A stretch of DNA of 64,000 nt from Anaerolineae bacterium. Its GTDB lineage: Bacteria; Chloroflexota; Anaerolineae; 4572-78; J111. The position numbers and the translations under genes are program-made. Location of the stretch: positions 437,547 through 501,546 of the forward strand of contig JAHDWA010000002.1 of assembly GCA_023382535.1 (NCBI GenBank), read 5' to 3'. Of the stretch, positions 40,899 to 49,093 are shown one piece after another; within the stretch, counting starts at the first letter, position 1; each line of letters starts with the position of its first letter. The notes beneath the pieces are model-generated. The model worked only from the letters and a program-made list of their open reading frames with translations. It did not search any database and had not been told where the DNA came from.

Positions 40899-41908
40899 TC
40901 AAATCCAGCCAGAGTAGCCTGCCAGCCTTCATCATGCTGGCCGGGGACAAAGGGGAAATAGTAGCTGACTCGATCCAATAAGCCGCTGTATTTGGCCTTA
41001 ACCAGGCTGGGCAGCTTGGCCCAGCTTCCTGGCAGGACAAACTCGGTCAGCATCTCGTCGCTGATGAGGCGGGGCATCTCCTCCCAACGGCCCCGGGCAG
41101 CCAGAGCGCTTAACTCCTGGGCGGTGTCACCCCAGCCGTGGATATCGAAGACAATTTTGTAGGCGGGCGTGCTGGCATAAAAAGCAATTTGCTGGCGAGC
41201 CTCGGCCTCGTAGCGGCGGGCCTGGGTCGGGTCGTCGGTGGGCACAACAAAAATGCTCGTTGTCAGCTCGATGTCACCTCGCTGGCGGCCGCTCTGAGCC
41301 AGGCCGGCTTCGATATTGGGCAGCGTCACTTCACGGATCGTCCGGGCGGTGTGCAGTGGATGAACGTGAAAGCCCTCGCACAGTTCGCCGGCCAGTTGGC
41401 ACATGCGCGGGTTGACCCCGGCGATGTAAATCGGCACGTGAGGGTAGTCGTGCGGGCCGGGGTCGAAAAACGGGGTCATCAGGGTCAGTTTGAAGAATTC
41501 ACCCCGGAAGTTGAGCTTTGTGCCGTGCTGCCAGCAGTCCCAAAAAGCACGCATGGCCATGATAACCTCACGCATTTTCTCAACCGGCTTCTCCCATTTA
41601 ACCCCGATACGGCGCTCATTATGTCCTTTTACCTGCGTACCCAACCCCAGAATAAAGCGTCCCCGGGAGAAGCGGGCCAAATCCCAGGCCAGGTAGGCTA
41701 GCACCGCCGGACTGCGCGAAAAAGCCAGAGCGATGCCGGTCCCCAGCGAGAGCCGCTGGCTGTGTTCCGCCGCTAGCATCAGCGGCAAAAACGCGTCGTG
41801 GGCGGTTTCGGCCACCCAAATGCCGGCAAAGCCCATCCTTTCGGCGGCTTGGGTTAAGGCAGGCATATTGCTTAAATCACTCGTCAGGATAGACGTATCA
41901 AATTTCAT
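40895..41908 (-). CDS. LLM-class flavin-dependent oxidoreductase
   Basis: Luciferase-like TIM barrel of 337 residues using F420 or FMN. Seen: MKFDTSILTSDLSNMPALTQ, GFAGIWVAETAHDAFLPLML, LSLGTGIALAFSRSP with AYLAWDLARFSRGRFILGLG, and the VPIYIAGVNPRMCQLAGELC nucleotide-site strand. GELCEGFHVHPLHT follows. The family match is to the actinobacterial/Chloroflexota LLM group often tied to F420, but the cofactor is not provable from sequence. Single gene, convergent with the exporter. Confidence 0.85.
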   Translation of the reverse strand: MKFDTSILTSDLSNMPALTQAAERMGFAGIWVAETAHDAFLPLMLAAEHSQRLSLGTGIALAFSRSPAVLAYLAWDLARFSRGRFILGLGTQVKGHNERRIGVKWEKPVEKMREVIMAMRAFWDCWQHGTKLNFRGEFFKLTLMTPFFDPGPHDYPHVPIYIAGVNPRMCQLAGELCEGFHVHPLHTARTIREVTLPNIEAGLAQSGRQRGDIELTTSIFVVPTDDPTQARRYEAEARQQIAFYASTPAYKIVFDIHGWGDTAQELSALAARGRWEEMPRLISDEMLTEFVLPGSWAKLPSLVKAKYSGLLDRVSYYFPFVPGQHDEGWQATLAGFD

Positions 41909-42129
41909 GGGCGCTCCTTTATTAGATCATTAGGCATTCAGTGTATCACCAAATAAGATTTTGGGAAAGAGTCCTAAATTTAATCATTCTCAAATAAGTA
42001 GAAAGGGGATCCAAAATCTCCTGATGAAGTGGCCAGAGTCGGGAGACTTTGGGCTCTTTATTTAAAAGGTATGAGTCTCAAATTGACTCCTTTTAGCAGC
42101 CGTGTTACCTTTTACGCTCAGGAGAAACG

Positions 42130-42588
42130 ATGAGCCAATCCCTAACCCCTGACCTGCCCCCGGCCCTGCTGCAAATTTTGCGGCAGGGTTGTCCGGCCTT
42201 GCTGTTGACCGTTGGTACGGATGGTTTTCCGCATACGGCCTTTACCTGGACTGTCGCCCTGGATGCTGCTCACCTGCGTTTTGCCGCCGACCGTGGCAGC
42301 GTCACCTTGTCCAATCTGGAGCGAGAGACGCGGGCGGCCCTGCAAATCATCGGCCTGGATAAACTCATCTTTTTGGTTAAGGGCGCTGCCCGCCTGGTCA
42401 AGCCGCAAATTGAAGCGGCTCCTTTTAGCGTGGCAATGATGGATTTGGCCGTGTCAGAGGTCAAAGACCAGTCCTGGCCCGGCGTCAGCGTGCAGCCGTT
42501 GAGCTATGATTGGCCGCCGGAGCAGCGCGAGAGCATGCTGGCGATGGAACAAGCTGTTTATGCCGAGATGCGCACATGGCCGGGTTAA
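42130..42588 (+). CDS. Pyridoxamine 5'-phosphate oxidase-like FMN-binding split-barrel protein
   Basis: 152 residues: PALLLTVGTDGFPHTAFTWT, LRFAADRGSVTLSNLERETR, AALQIIGLDKLIFLVKGAAR. This is the flavin-reductase-like split barrel that binds FMN, F420 or haem. CAGGAGAAACG precedes ATG 42130. Its 3' end overlaps the start of the riboflavin-kinase-like fusion gene by 13 nt, so the two are translationally linked, which makes FMN the likely cofactor (inference). Confidence 0.8.
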   Translation: MSQSLTPDLPPALLQILRQGCPALLLTVGTDGFPHTAFTWTVALDAAHLRFAADRGSVTLSNLERETRAALQIIGLDKLIFLVKGAARLVKPQIEAAPFSVAMMDLAVSEVKDQSWPGVSVQPLSYDWPPEQRESMLAMEQAVYAEMRTWPG

Positions 42589-43631
42589 CACTGACCGGGC
42601 AGGTTGTCACCGGTCTGGGGCAGGGTGCTTCGTTTACCCAGCTTGATTGGGTCCGCTCGCAGTTTGTGACCAAGCTGGGCCTTGACCCTCACCCCGGCAC
42701 CCTCAATCTACACCTCCGTCACCCTGGCGACTTAACCCAATGGGTCGGCTTAAAAGGTCAGGCGGGCTGTCCAATCGTTCCGCCGGACCCGGCCTGGTGC
42801 GAGGCCCGCGGCTACCCCGTCCGTATTGCCGGGCGACTACCTGGGGCAATCATTCTGCCCGATGTGCCCGGTTACCCCCAGGCCCAAATCGAGGTCATTG
42901 CCGCGCTGCCGGTTCGCCAGGAGCTGGGTCTGACCGACGGCGACAGTCTGTCCCTTGCCATCAACCAACCGCTGTCCGTGCAGGCCGTCATCTTTGATGT
43001 GGACGGCACCTTGGTAGATACAGTAGATGCCTACCATATCGTCGCCGAGCTGGCTGCTGCTCCTCATGGACTGCACATCAGCCGCGAGACGGTTCGCTAC
43101 GCCCTGAACAACAACCATCCCACCTTTTGGGAATTGGTCACTCCCCTTGAACATCCCTATCGCCTGGAATTGATGGAGGCGCTGAAACGAGAAGCAATGC
43201 GGCGCTGGCCGGAAGTGCTTCGGCAGCATGGCCGGATCATGCCCGGTTTGCGCCAGACCCTGGAAAAACTGAAAGGCCGGGGCTTGCGCCTGGCCATTAT
43301 GACCGGCTCGCAGAGCGGCTCGTTCCAGCCGCTGCGGGAAGAGGGGTTGCTGGACTTTTTTGAGATCGTTGTTACCGGGGTAGATGTGACTCGCTCCAAA
43401 CCCGACCCGGAAGGGCTGCTCAAGTGTGCGGCAGCGTTGGGGATTGCGCCAGGCCAGGCCGTTTATGTGGGCGATACCCCCACCGATGTACAGGCCAGCC
43501 GGGCTGCCGGCATGGCGGCGGTGAGTGTCCTCTCCGGTGCAGGCGACTCGGCCTTGCTGTCTGCAGCCGGCCCTGATTGGCTCATCCATTCTCACACGCG
43601 GCTCTCGGAGGTTATTTTCAATCCGGCGTGA
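42576..43631 (+). CDS. Fusion of archaeal-type CTP-dependent riboflavin kinase domain with a HAD phosphatase
   Basis: 351 residues from ATG 42576. Residues 1-130 match the RibK fold (Pfam PF01982): TGQVVTGLGQGASF, LGLDPHPGTLNLHLRHPGDL, GAIILPDVPGYPQAQIEVIA, LPVRQELGLTDGDSLSLAIN, corresponding to the GTLN and final barrel strands of the Methanocaldococcus enzyme. Residues about 137-345 are a HAD hydrolase: VIFDVDGTLVDTVDAY (Asp nucleophile and acid), AIMTGSQSG, SKPDPEGLLKCAAALG and YVGDTPTDVQASRAAG. Making and hydrolysing FMN in one protein, or a HAD acting on another phosphate with RibK as sensor, are both possible. Directly follows an FMN-barrel gene. Confidence 0.8.
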   Translation: MAGLTLTGQVVTGLGQGASFTQLDWVRSQFVTKLGLDPHPGTLNLHLRHPGDLTQWVGLKGQAGCPIVPPDPAWCEARGYPVRIAGRLPGAIILPDVPGYPQAQIEVIAALPVRQELGLTDGDSLSLAINQPLSVQAVIFDVDGTLVDTVDAYHIVAELAAAPHGLHISRETVRYALNNNHPTFWELVTPLEHPYRLELMEALKREAMRRWPEVLRQHGRIMPGLRQTLEKLKGRGLRLAIMTGSQSGSFQPLREEGLLDFFEIVVTGVDVTRSKPDPEGLLKCAAALGIAPGQAVYVGDTPTDVQASRAAGMAAVSVLSGAGDSALLSAAGPDWLIHSHTRLSEVIFNPA

Positions 43632-43755
43632 TGCTTCATCCAAAAATCCCTAAAAAGGATAGCACCTCTTATCTTCCAGGGGAACCTCTGCTGGCATTGT
43701 GGTGTATATAAGGGTGGAAAGACCTTTAAAATCACGCCGATAGCGGAGGACCAAG

Positions 43756-45192
43756 ATGAAAGTTACGGCCTTTTTATGGTTTTTACTCCTTTTAAGCGCC
43801 GGCACTGTGTCGGGGGTAAACGCAGGAAGCCAAATTTTAGCGGCGGCAACACCTCGACCCCCTACTCCTGCTGTCACGCCCGCCGCGGGCGTGCTGCTCA
43901 CTCTTTGGAACGACCGGCAGCAGCGTCACGAAATCCACCTGTTTGATCCGGCAACGGGCCGGGATATTCCCAGCCGCACCCTGAGCACCATCAGCGACAA
44001 TTCCTTGTACAATTTGCCGGCGGCCATCTCAAGCGATGGTCAACGTCTGGCAGTGGTTGGCTCGCGCGGGCAGAGCTGCGAACCTTTCGCCGGGGGAAGC
44101 AGTTGCCGGCCCAGCGCCGATGAGTTAGTTTTGGTCAACTTGCCGGACTGGCGCAAGCTCAAGGCCGCGTTACCGGGACGTGGCTGGATCGGGCCGCTTG
44201 CCTTTAGCCCTCAGAACAGCACGCTTGCCCTTAGTTATGAACTGGAAAGAAACAGCACGCTCATGCTGTTCGACACCAGCACCGGCCAGCTTATCGGCCA
44301 GCGCCTTTTGGAATTTCGCCCCTCTCTCATCGGCTATGCCCTGGATGGCCTGAGCCTGGTGATCTACGGAGCGCCCCTGGGAGCGGATCCGGGAATAGCC
44401 AAACCAGGGTCGCCCCGCCTGCTGCTGGTGGATGCTGCTACCCTGGAAGTGCAGTGGAAGCAGCCGCTTGAAGGCATTTTGGGCGGCAGTTGGTGTGAAG
44501 AAAGATGTGCGGCTCCCTACGAAGAGCGCCTCTTTGCTTACTGGTCGCCGGCAGTGGTCCTCTCCCACGATGGCCGCCAGCTTTATCTTGTCCATGCCGA
44601 TGAGGAAAAATTGACGGCGGTTGACCTGGCAGCGCGGGCAGTACGCAGCGTCGAAATGCAGGCCGCCCGGCCGTGGTTTGAGGATCTTCTGGCTTTGACA
44701 GCAGGAGTGGCCCGGGCCAAAGGGGCGGGGATAGGAGCTTTCAAAACGGCGGTCCTCTCCACGGATGGAACCCGGCTCTTTGTGCTGGGGCAGACAATGG
44801 AGGCTGCCCCCACCCCTGAGGGTCACTGGCAGAGCAGCCAAACCTCCCTCGGCCTCCAGGTCATCGAAGTTGAGAGCGGCCGCAAAGTAGCCAGCCTGGA
44901 CACGCCGGCCAGTGGGATCAGGCTTACCCCGGATGGGACCTCCTTGCTGCTTGATGGCTGGGGAGAGCAGGACCCGTGGATAGAAGTGCTCGACGCGGCC
45001 ACGCTGGAGAAAGTTACCCGCTTGACGGGTTGGGAGGTTGTGTTCAGCCGGCAAACGGATGGCCAGCCAATCCCCCTGGCCCGGCAGCCCGGCCAAGCGA
45101 CGACCGGATTGGCAGTGCTTGACCCTCGCTCTTTCAACGTCATTAGGAGTTGGTCGGTTGAGGGCCATGCTTCCTGGATAGCGCTGCCTTGA
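43756..45192 (+). CDS. Secreted beta-propeller-like protein of unknown function
   Basis: 478 residues with a signal peptide (FLWFLLLLSAGTVSGVNA) and a short Thr/Pro segment (TPRPPTPAVTPAAG), then repeated strand units of WD40/YVTN appearance: AAISSDGQRLAVVGSRG, PLAFSPQNSTLALSYE, VLSHDGRQLYLVHADEEKLT, AVLSTDGTRLFVLGQTME, IRLTPDGTSLLLDGW. Each carries the S-x-DG-x-x-L pattern of a blade. Two Cys pairs (SCEPFAGGSSC; WCEERC) could form disulfides outside the cell. No catalytic motif recognised. Convergent with the IclR gene, with only 4 nt between stops. Confidence 0.75.
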   Translation: MKVTAFLWFLLLLSAGTVSGVNAGSQILAAATPRPPTPAVTPAAGVLLTLWNDRQQRHEIHLFDPATGRDIPSRTLSTISDNSLYNLPAAISSDGQRLAVVGSRGQSCEPFAGGSSCRPSADELVLVNLPDWRKLKAALPGRGWIGPLAFSPQNSTLALSYELERNSTLMLFDTSTGQLIGQRLLEFRPSLIGYALDGLSLVIYGAPLGADPGIAKPGSPRLLLVDAATLEVQWKQPLEGILGGSWCEERCAAPYEERLFAYWSPAVVLSHDGRQLYLVHADEEKLTAVDLAARAVRSVEMQAARPWFEDLLALTAGVARAKGAGIGAFKTAVLSTDGTRLFVLGQTMEAAPTPEGHWQSSQTSLGLQVIEVESGRKVASLDTPASGIRLTPDGTSLLLDGWGEQDPWIEVLDAATLEKVTRLTGWEVVFSRQTDGQPIPLARQPGQATTGLAVLDPRSFNVIRSWSVEGHASWIALP

Positions 45193-45196
45193 AGAC

Positions 45197-45976
45197 TCAG
45201 CCGGTCCCCCCCAACTTTTCAGAAATTTCTTGCGCCGCTGCAACCAGCCAGGAGGTAAACTCAGTAAGCTTGGTGGGGGTAAGCTGCGAGCTAAAGCCGA
45301 CCAGGGTCATGACCGCGGCCACCTCGCGCTCGCCGGAAGCTGCCGTGGCGAAAATGGGTACGGCAATCGCGCCAACGCCGCGCAGGTACTCCTCGGTGTC
45401 GTCAACGGCATAGCCCTGCGCTCTCACGTTAGCCAGAACTGCCCGGTACTGATTAGGGTCGGTGATGGAGGTGGGGGTAAAGGCTTTGAGACCGGGGTCA
45501 ATCAAGAGCTGGTCAATGGTTTCGGGTGGCAGATAGGCCAAAAAAGCCCGGCCAAACGCGCCAGCGCAAAAAGGAATTTTCATGCCAATGGGGGCCGCCA
45601 CCCGCACGTCGGCCAGGGGTTCCTCTTTATCCACAATGGTAATGGCCTTACCGTCGAAAACGCCCAGTAAAAAGGTGGCGTTGGCTTGTTCCATCAGGCG
45701 GCGCAGATGAGGCCGGGCCACCTCGCGCACGTCGAGCTGGCTGCGAACCAGGCTGCCCAACTCCGATAAGGCTGGCCCCAGCCGGTAGCCGCGGGTAACA
45801 GCATTTTGTTCCAAAAACTTGTGTTGGGTTAAGGTGTTGAGGATATTGTGGACAGTGCTCTTGTTGAGGCGTAGTAGGCGGCTGATTTCCGATACTCCAT
45901 ATTCTTTTTTGTCGCTATTTTTGAAGAGATAGAGCACGCGAATTGCCCGATCAATGGCTGGTACTGGCGCAGACAT
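45197..45976 (-). CDS. IclR-family transcriptional regulator
   Basis: 259 residues from ATG 45976; longer frames need TTG. The N-terminal winged helix reads AIRVLYLFKNSDKKEYGVSE, ISRLLRLNKSTVHNILNTL and EQNAVTRGYRLGP. The effector domain has the family pattern (FLLGVFDGKAITIVDKEEP; GMKIPFCAGAFGRAFLAYLP; YAVDDTEEYLRGVGAIAVPI). IclR proteins sense small aromatic or organic acids and usually repress. Strong promoter with overlapping inverted repeats upstream (46001-46053) suggests autoregulation. Regulated pathway unknown. Confidence 0.9.
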   Translation of the reverse strand: MSAPVPAIDRAIRVLYLFKNSDKKEYGVSEISRLLRLNKSTVHNILNTLTQHKFLEQNAVTRGYRLGPALSELGSLVRSQLDVREVARPHLRRLMEQANATFLLGVFDGKAITIVDKEEPLADVRVAAPIGMKIPFCAGAFGRAFLAYLPPETIDQLLIDPGLKAFTPTSITDPNQYRAVLANVRAQGYAVDDTEEYLRGVGAIAVPIFATAASGEREVAAVMTLVGFSSQLTPTKLTEFTSWLVAAAQEISEKLGGTG

Positions 45977-46000
45977 AATTTCCCCCAGCAGAATAGGACT

Positions 46001-46024
46001 GTTCTTTATCAAGAACGGAGTTCT
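46001..46024. promoter_or_regulatory. Candidate IclR operator, two overlapping palindromes
   Basis: GTTCTTTATCAAGAAC (perfect arms GTTCTT/AAGAAC) overlaps AGAACGGAGTTCT (arms AGAAC/GTTCT). Both lie just downstream of the -10 of the iclR promoter, where a bound repressor would block initiation. Confidence 0.55.
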
Positions 46025-46053
46025 ATTATAGGGGACGGAATTAAAATTGTCCA
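46025..46053 (-). promoter_or_regulatory. Promoter of the iclR-type gene
   Basis: Read leftwards TGGACA (46053-46048), a 17-nt spacer and TATAAT (46030-46025), about 49 nt upstream of ATG 45976 and starting right after the PP2C stop codon. Confidence 0.7.
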
Positions 46054-46060
46054 GTAAAGC

Positions 46061-46804
46061 CTAGACGATTCTAATGACAATCAGTGAAATATTGTCTTTG
46101 CCGCCGGCGGTATTGGCTGCCTCGACCAGCGTTTCCACGGCCTGGGCTGGGGTAGTTGGAGGGGCTTGTAAGGCAGCCAGCAGTGGCTCGTCGCCAACCA
46201 TTTTCCAGAGACCGTCACTGCATAACAACAGCCAATCTCCGGGTGTCAAAGTGACCTCGTCGAAAGCCGGCTCCAGTGGCGATTCATGGCCGACGGCTTT
46301 GGTCAGGATATGACCCAGGGGATGGTGCTGGGCCTGTTCCTCGGTTATCAGGCCTTTGGCCACCAGCTCAGCGACCCAGGAGTCGTCGGTCGTCAGGCGG
46401 GTCAGGCTTGAATTGCGCACCAGGTAGGCGCGAGCGTCGCCGGCATGGCAAATGTAGACTCGGGGGAGTTGGACCAGGACCAGCACAATGGCTGCGCCCA
46501 TCCGGCGATCCTGTTTCGCTTCCAGAGCGGCCGTCATGACCGTTTCATTGGCCGCTTCAAGAGCGCCAATGACCAAATCTTTCGCTGCGGTTGTGGAGAG
46601 AGGCCCGGCCTCGGCCTCCAGCCGGGTGGCAATAAATTGTCCGGCAGTGGTAGCGGCCAGTTGGCTGGCCAGTTCACCGGCCTCTTGTCCGCCCATACCA
46701 TCGGCGACAATATAAATGCCGGCTGCTTCATTCAACCACAAGTAATCCTGATTATGCTTGGCGGTGCGCCCCGCGTCAGTTTTAGATGCAGCAATTGTGG
46801 TCAT
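46061..46804 (-). CDS. PP2C-type serine/threonine phosphatase (Stp1/PrpC-like)
   Basis: Metal-dependent phosphatase reversing Ser/Thr protein kinase action. 247 residues, the size of stand-alone bacterial catalytic domains. Metal-binding motifs are all present: SKTDAGRTAKHNQDYL, YIVADGMGGQEAGELASQLA, CHAGDARAYLVRNSSLTRLT, WLLLCSDGLWKMV and GGKDNISLIVIRI. No membrane helix or extra domain. No kinase gene is nearby in the window, so its partner lies elsewhere. Confidence 0.93.
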   Translation of the reverse strand: MTTIAASKTDAGRTAKHNQDYLWLNEAAGIYIVADGMGGQEAGELASQLAATTAGQFIATRLEAEAGPLSTTAAKDLVIGALEAANETVMTAALEAKQDRRMGAAIVLVLVQLPRVYICHAGDARAYLVRNSSLTRLTTDDSWVAELVAKGLITEEQAQHHPLGHILTKAVGHESPLEPAFDEVTLTPGDWLLLCSDGLWKMVGDEPLLAALQAPPTTPAQAVETLVEAANTAGGKDNISLIVIRIV

Positions 46805-46849
46805 ACTTGGCTCCCGGTTTCAGCGTGTTCTCGCCTGTAATCCAAAAAG

Positions 46850-46945
46850 AAAAGTGGTAACTAGTCAGCCTACCAGGTGACTGGTACTTCAATCCGGAAA
46901 TGATGCCTATTTTGCTTCAGTCACCTGAGTGGTAAGTGGTTAGAT
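46850..46945. repeat. Inverted word repeat upstream of the phosphatase
   Basis: CCAGGTGACTG (46873-46883) is mirrored by CAGTCACCTG (46918-46927), flanked by AAGTGGTAACTAGTC and GAGTGGTAAGTGGTTAG words. Same design as the other hairpin repeats; its AGTGGTAA words recur at 49070-49078. Confidence 0.55.
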
Positions 46946-47019
46946 AACCCGGCTTATTTTCCCAAAAGTATAACATTGATGACCGGCCCTGACAATGGTC
47001 TTAAAGTAGCAGTCTGCTC

Positions 47020-47841
47020 CTACCGCCCGCCATCCACCTTGAGCAGATGGCCGGTAACATAATTAGCCAGGGGTGAGCAGAGGAACAGGATAGGGCCGGC
47101 GGCCTCTTCCGGCGTTCCTGGCCGGCCCAGGGCAATGATCTGCTTGCGGGCCTCCAGGCCGCTTTGAGGAATACCCAGGGCTACTTTCTCGCCGGCCACC
47201 TCGATGGCCTCACCCTGGGCCTTGTCAGCCGTCAATCGCGTCTCGATCCAGCCGAAAGAGACGGCGTTAGCCTGAATGTTGAAACGGCCCCATTCGCGGG
47301 CAATCACGCGAGTCAACCCAACCACCCCGGCCTTGGCGGCCGCATAGTTGGCCTGGCCGATGTTGCCATAAAAGGCGGAGATCGAGCTGATGTTTACGAT
47401 TTTGCGTGGTTGGGCCTGGCCGGCGGCTGCTATTTCGGTCTTGGCCTGTTCGCGCATGACGTTGGCCGCGGCGCGGGCCATACGAAAGGGAGCGGTCAGG
47501 TGAACGCCGATAATGATCTCCCACTGCTTGTCGGTCATGGTGTGGAGCATGCTGTCCCAGGTAAAGCCGGCATTGTTAACCAGAATATCCAGCCCGCCGT
47601 AAGTTTCCGCCGCTTTTTGGACAACAGCCGCCGGAAAATCCGGCTGTGTCACATCGCCGCAAAAAGTGATGGCCTCGCCGCCGGCAGCACGAATGGCTGC
47701 TGCCATTTCACTAGCCGGAGCCTCATCCAGGTCGCTGACGACGAGACGGGCGCCGTGCTGGGCCAGCAGTTTGGCCGTCGCCGCGCCAATCCCGCGCCCG
47801 CTGCCGGTGACAATAGCCACTTTGCCGTCAATTAAACCCAT
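47020..47841 (-). CDS. SDR-family 3-oxoacyl reductase (FabG-like)
   Basis: 273 residues. Seen: VTGSGRGIGAATAKLL, VVSDLDEAPASEMAAAIRAA, GGLDILVNNAGFTWDSML, VNISSISAFYGNIGQANYAA with YAAAK, and INAVSFGWIETRL-like text (IQANAVSFGWIETRLTADKA). An insertion after the active-site helix (VMREQAKTEIAAAGQAQPRK) makes it longer than FabG (about 245). It lies downstream of two hydratase genes, together forming a reduction/dehydration set for 3-oxoacyl thioesters. Confidence 0.88.
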   Translation of the reverse strand: MGLIDGKVAIVTGSGRGIGAATAKLLAQHGARLVVSDLDEAPASEMAAAIRAAGGEAITFCGDVTQPDFPAAVVQKAAETYGGLDILVNNAGFTWDSMLHTMTDKQWEIIIGVHLTAPFRMARAAANVMREQAKTEIAAAGQAQPRKIVNISSISAFYGNIGQANYAAAKAGVVGLTRVIAREWGRFNIQANAVSFGWIETRLTADKAQGEAIEVAGEKVALGIPQSGLEARKQIIALGRPGTPEEAAGPILFLCSPLANYVTGHLLKVDGGR

Positions 47842-47888
47842 TGTCTAGCCTCCCTCTCAGTTGGCATTTATAACACGGTGTGTAATAA

Positions 47889-47981
47889 GGACGCAGACGA
47901 CGCAGATTCAACTGATTTTCGCAGATTTTAGGTTTAGTTATTTACTTGCGAAAATCAGTGGCTATCAGCGACGATCAGTGT
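47889..47981. repeat. ACGCAGA/GATTTTCGCAGA word repeat with inverse
   Basis: GGACGCAGACGACGCAGATT and CTGATTTTCGCAGATTTT words are answered by TTGCGAAAATCAGTGGCTAT and CAGCGACGATCAGTG. A long imperfect hairpin between the MaoC-like gene and the SDR. Confidence 0.65.
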
Positions 47982-48005
47982 TCCACCCAACCCCCAGCCT
48001 TCCAT

Positions 48006-48434
48006 TCATTTGCCTTTCACCGGCAGGGCCGCGACAAAGCTGCCCTGCACTTTGGGCTGGCCGTCTTGATCCGCGGCCACCACCTCGCAGCGGATGCGGT
48101 GCTCGCCGTTGACGATCAGCTTTTCGACCACTGTGCCGGTCACGGTGATAATTTGCCCCGGTCTGGTCATACCGGTAAAGCGCACCCCAAACTGGCGCAA
48201 GGGCGCGACGCCGATCCAGGCGGTAATGGCCCGTCCCACCAGCCCCATGACCAGCATCCCATGAGCAATGACGCCGCCCAGCCCGGCTGCTTCGGCCAGG
48301 TGAGGAACGGTGTGAATCGGATTAAAATCGCCGGAAGCGCCGGCATAGCGCACCAGTTGTGTTTCGGTAATCGGAGCGGTGGTCAGGCTGGGGATGCTGT
48401 CGCCAACGTTCACATTATCGAAATAAACCTTCAC
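48006..48434 (-). CDS. MaoC/HadB-like dehydratase (hot-dog fold)
   Basis: 142 residues starting at GTG 48434, which follows GAGG by 6 nt; a TTG 12 nt upstream lacks a site. The R-hydratase motif is present: RYAGASGDFNPIHTVPHLAE (catalytic Asp and His), GGVIAHGMLVMGLVGRAITA, and GVRFTGMTRPGQIITVTGTV. Its start overlaps the stop of the FAS1-like partner by a few bases out of frame, as in mycobacterial HadA-HadB pairs. Expected activity: hydration/dehydration of (R)-3-hydroxyacyl thioesters. Confidence 0.88.
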   Translation of the reverse strand: MKVYFDNVNVGDSIPSLTTAPITETQLVRYAGASGDFNPIHTVPHLAEAAGLGGVIAHGMLVMGLVGRAITAWIGVAPLRQFGVRFTGMTRPGQIITVTGTVVEKLIVNGEHRIRCEVVAADQDGQPKVQGSFVAALPVKGK

Positions 48435-48442
48435 GGGCTGCC

Positions 48443-48892
48443 TCAACGAAGGATAATGGTGGTGCGGCCAATGACGACCTGCTCGCCCCGCTGGTTACGA
48501 TAATCGGTTTGCAGGACGACAATCTCCAGGGGGCCGTTGCGCGCCTCTTTCTCCTCAATGCTGACCACTCGGGTTTGGCCGGTGATAACGTCGCCGGGGC
48601 GAATAAAGGCGAAGTACTCATACTCTTCGCTGCCGTGCAGCAGCCGGAGCACATTCCCGCCCATCGTTTTGATGTGCGGAGAGCTGCCGCCCTCGCCCCA
48701 CATTTTGAGCACACTCGGAAAGGTGAGTGGGGCGACAATCCCCGGCAGACCCTCTGCCTGGGCAGCGGCATCGTCAAAAAAGATAGGATTATCGTCGCCC
48801 AGGGCCTGGGCTAACTCCCTGATTTTGCTCTTATCAACTTCAAAGGTAAAGGGGGCAAATGACTTCCCGACAAAGCTTTTGTCCAGAGCCAA
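48443..48892 (-). CDS. FAS1-like/HadA-type dehydratase partner
   Basis: 149 residues from TTG 48892 (AGAGGA 7 nt upstream; no ATG near). Hot-dog fold of the MaoC N-terminal kind: KSFAPFTFEVDKSKIRELAQ, ALGDDNPIFFDDAAAQAEGL, IVAPLTFPSVLKMW, LHGSEEYEYFAFIRPGDVIT, TRVVSIEEKEARNGPLEIVV. In HadAB dimers this subunit supplies the substrate tunnel and the MaoC-like one the catalytic residues. The pair plus the SDR suggests modification of acyl-CoA or acyl-ACP chains. Confidence 0.83.
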   Translation of the reverse strand: MALDKSFVGKSFAPFTFEVDKSKIRELAQALGDDNPIFFDDAAAQAEGLPGIVAPLTFPSVLKMWGEGGSSPHIKTMGGNVLRLLHGSEEYEYFAFIRPGDVITGQTRVVSIEEKEARNGPLEIVVLQTDYRNQRGEQVVIGRTTIILR

Positions 48893-49015
48893 TCGTTATT
48901 CCTCTTTTTTGATATGGTAAAATGAAGAGTCGGTGAGGTGGTCAGTTTCAATTAAGATAATACTGTAGTGCAGGGGGATTGTCAACCATTGATTTTGAAG
49001 GACTTACTTGAGTTG

Positions 49016-49069
49016 CTGGGAAAAATCACCCTGAGTGCCATGGGCGTATCGAAGGGTGATTTTTCCCAG
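49016..49069. repeat. 17-bp perfect inverted repeat sharing a core with 56430-56448
   Basis: CTGGGAAAAATCACCCT and AGGGTGATTTTTCCCAG enclose a 20-nt loop. The right part CGTATCGAAGGGTGATTTT (19 nt) recurs exactly at 56430-56448. Located upstream of the acyl-hydratase unit and after the isomerase gene. Confidence 0.75.
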
Positions 49070-49093
49070 TAAGTGGTAACTTGGGTTCGATGC

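Noticed and set aside
41909..42129. Possible small gene or RNA in the gap before the FMN-barrel gene
   Set aside because: Only a weak GAGTC/GACTC hairpin is visible and no coding frame; probably promoter DNA for the divergent genes.
44170..45243. Leftward open frame of 357 codons opposite the secreted propeller gene
   Set aside because: The rightward frame has a signal peptide, blade repeats and a ribosome site; the leftward one has none and would run into the IclR gene.
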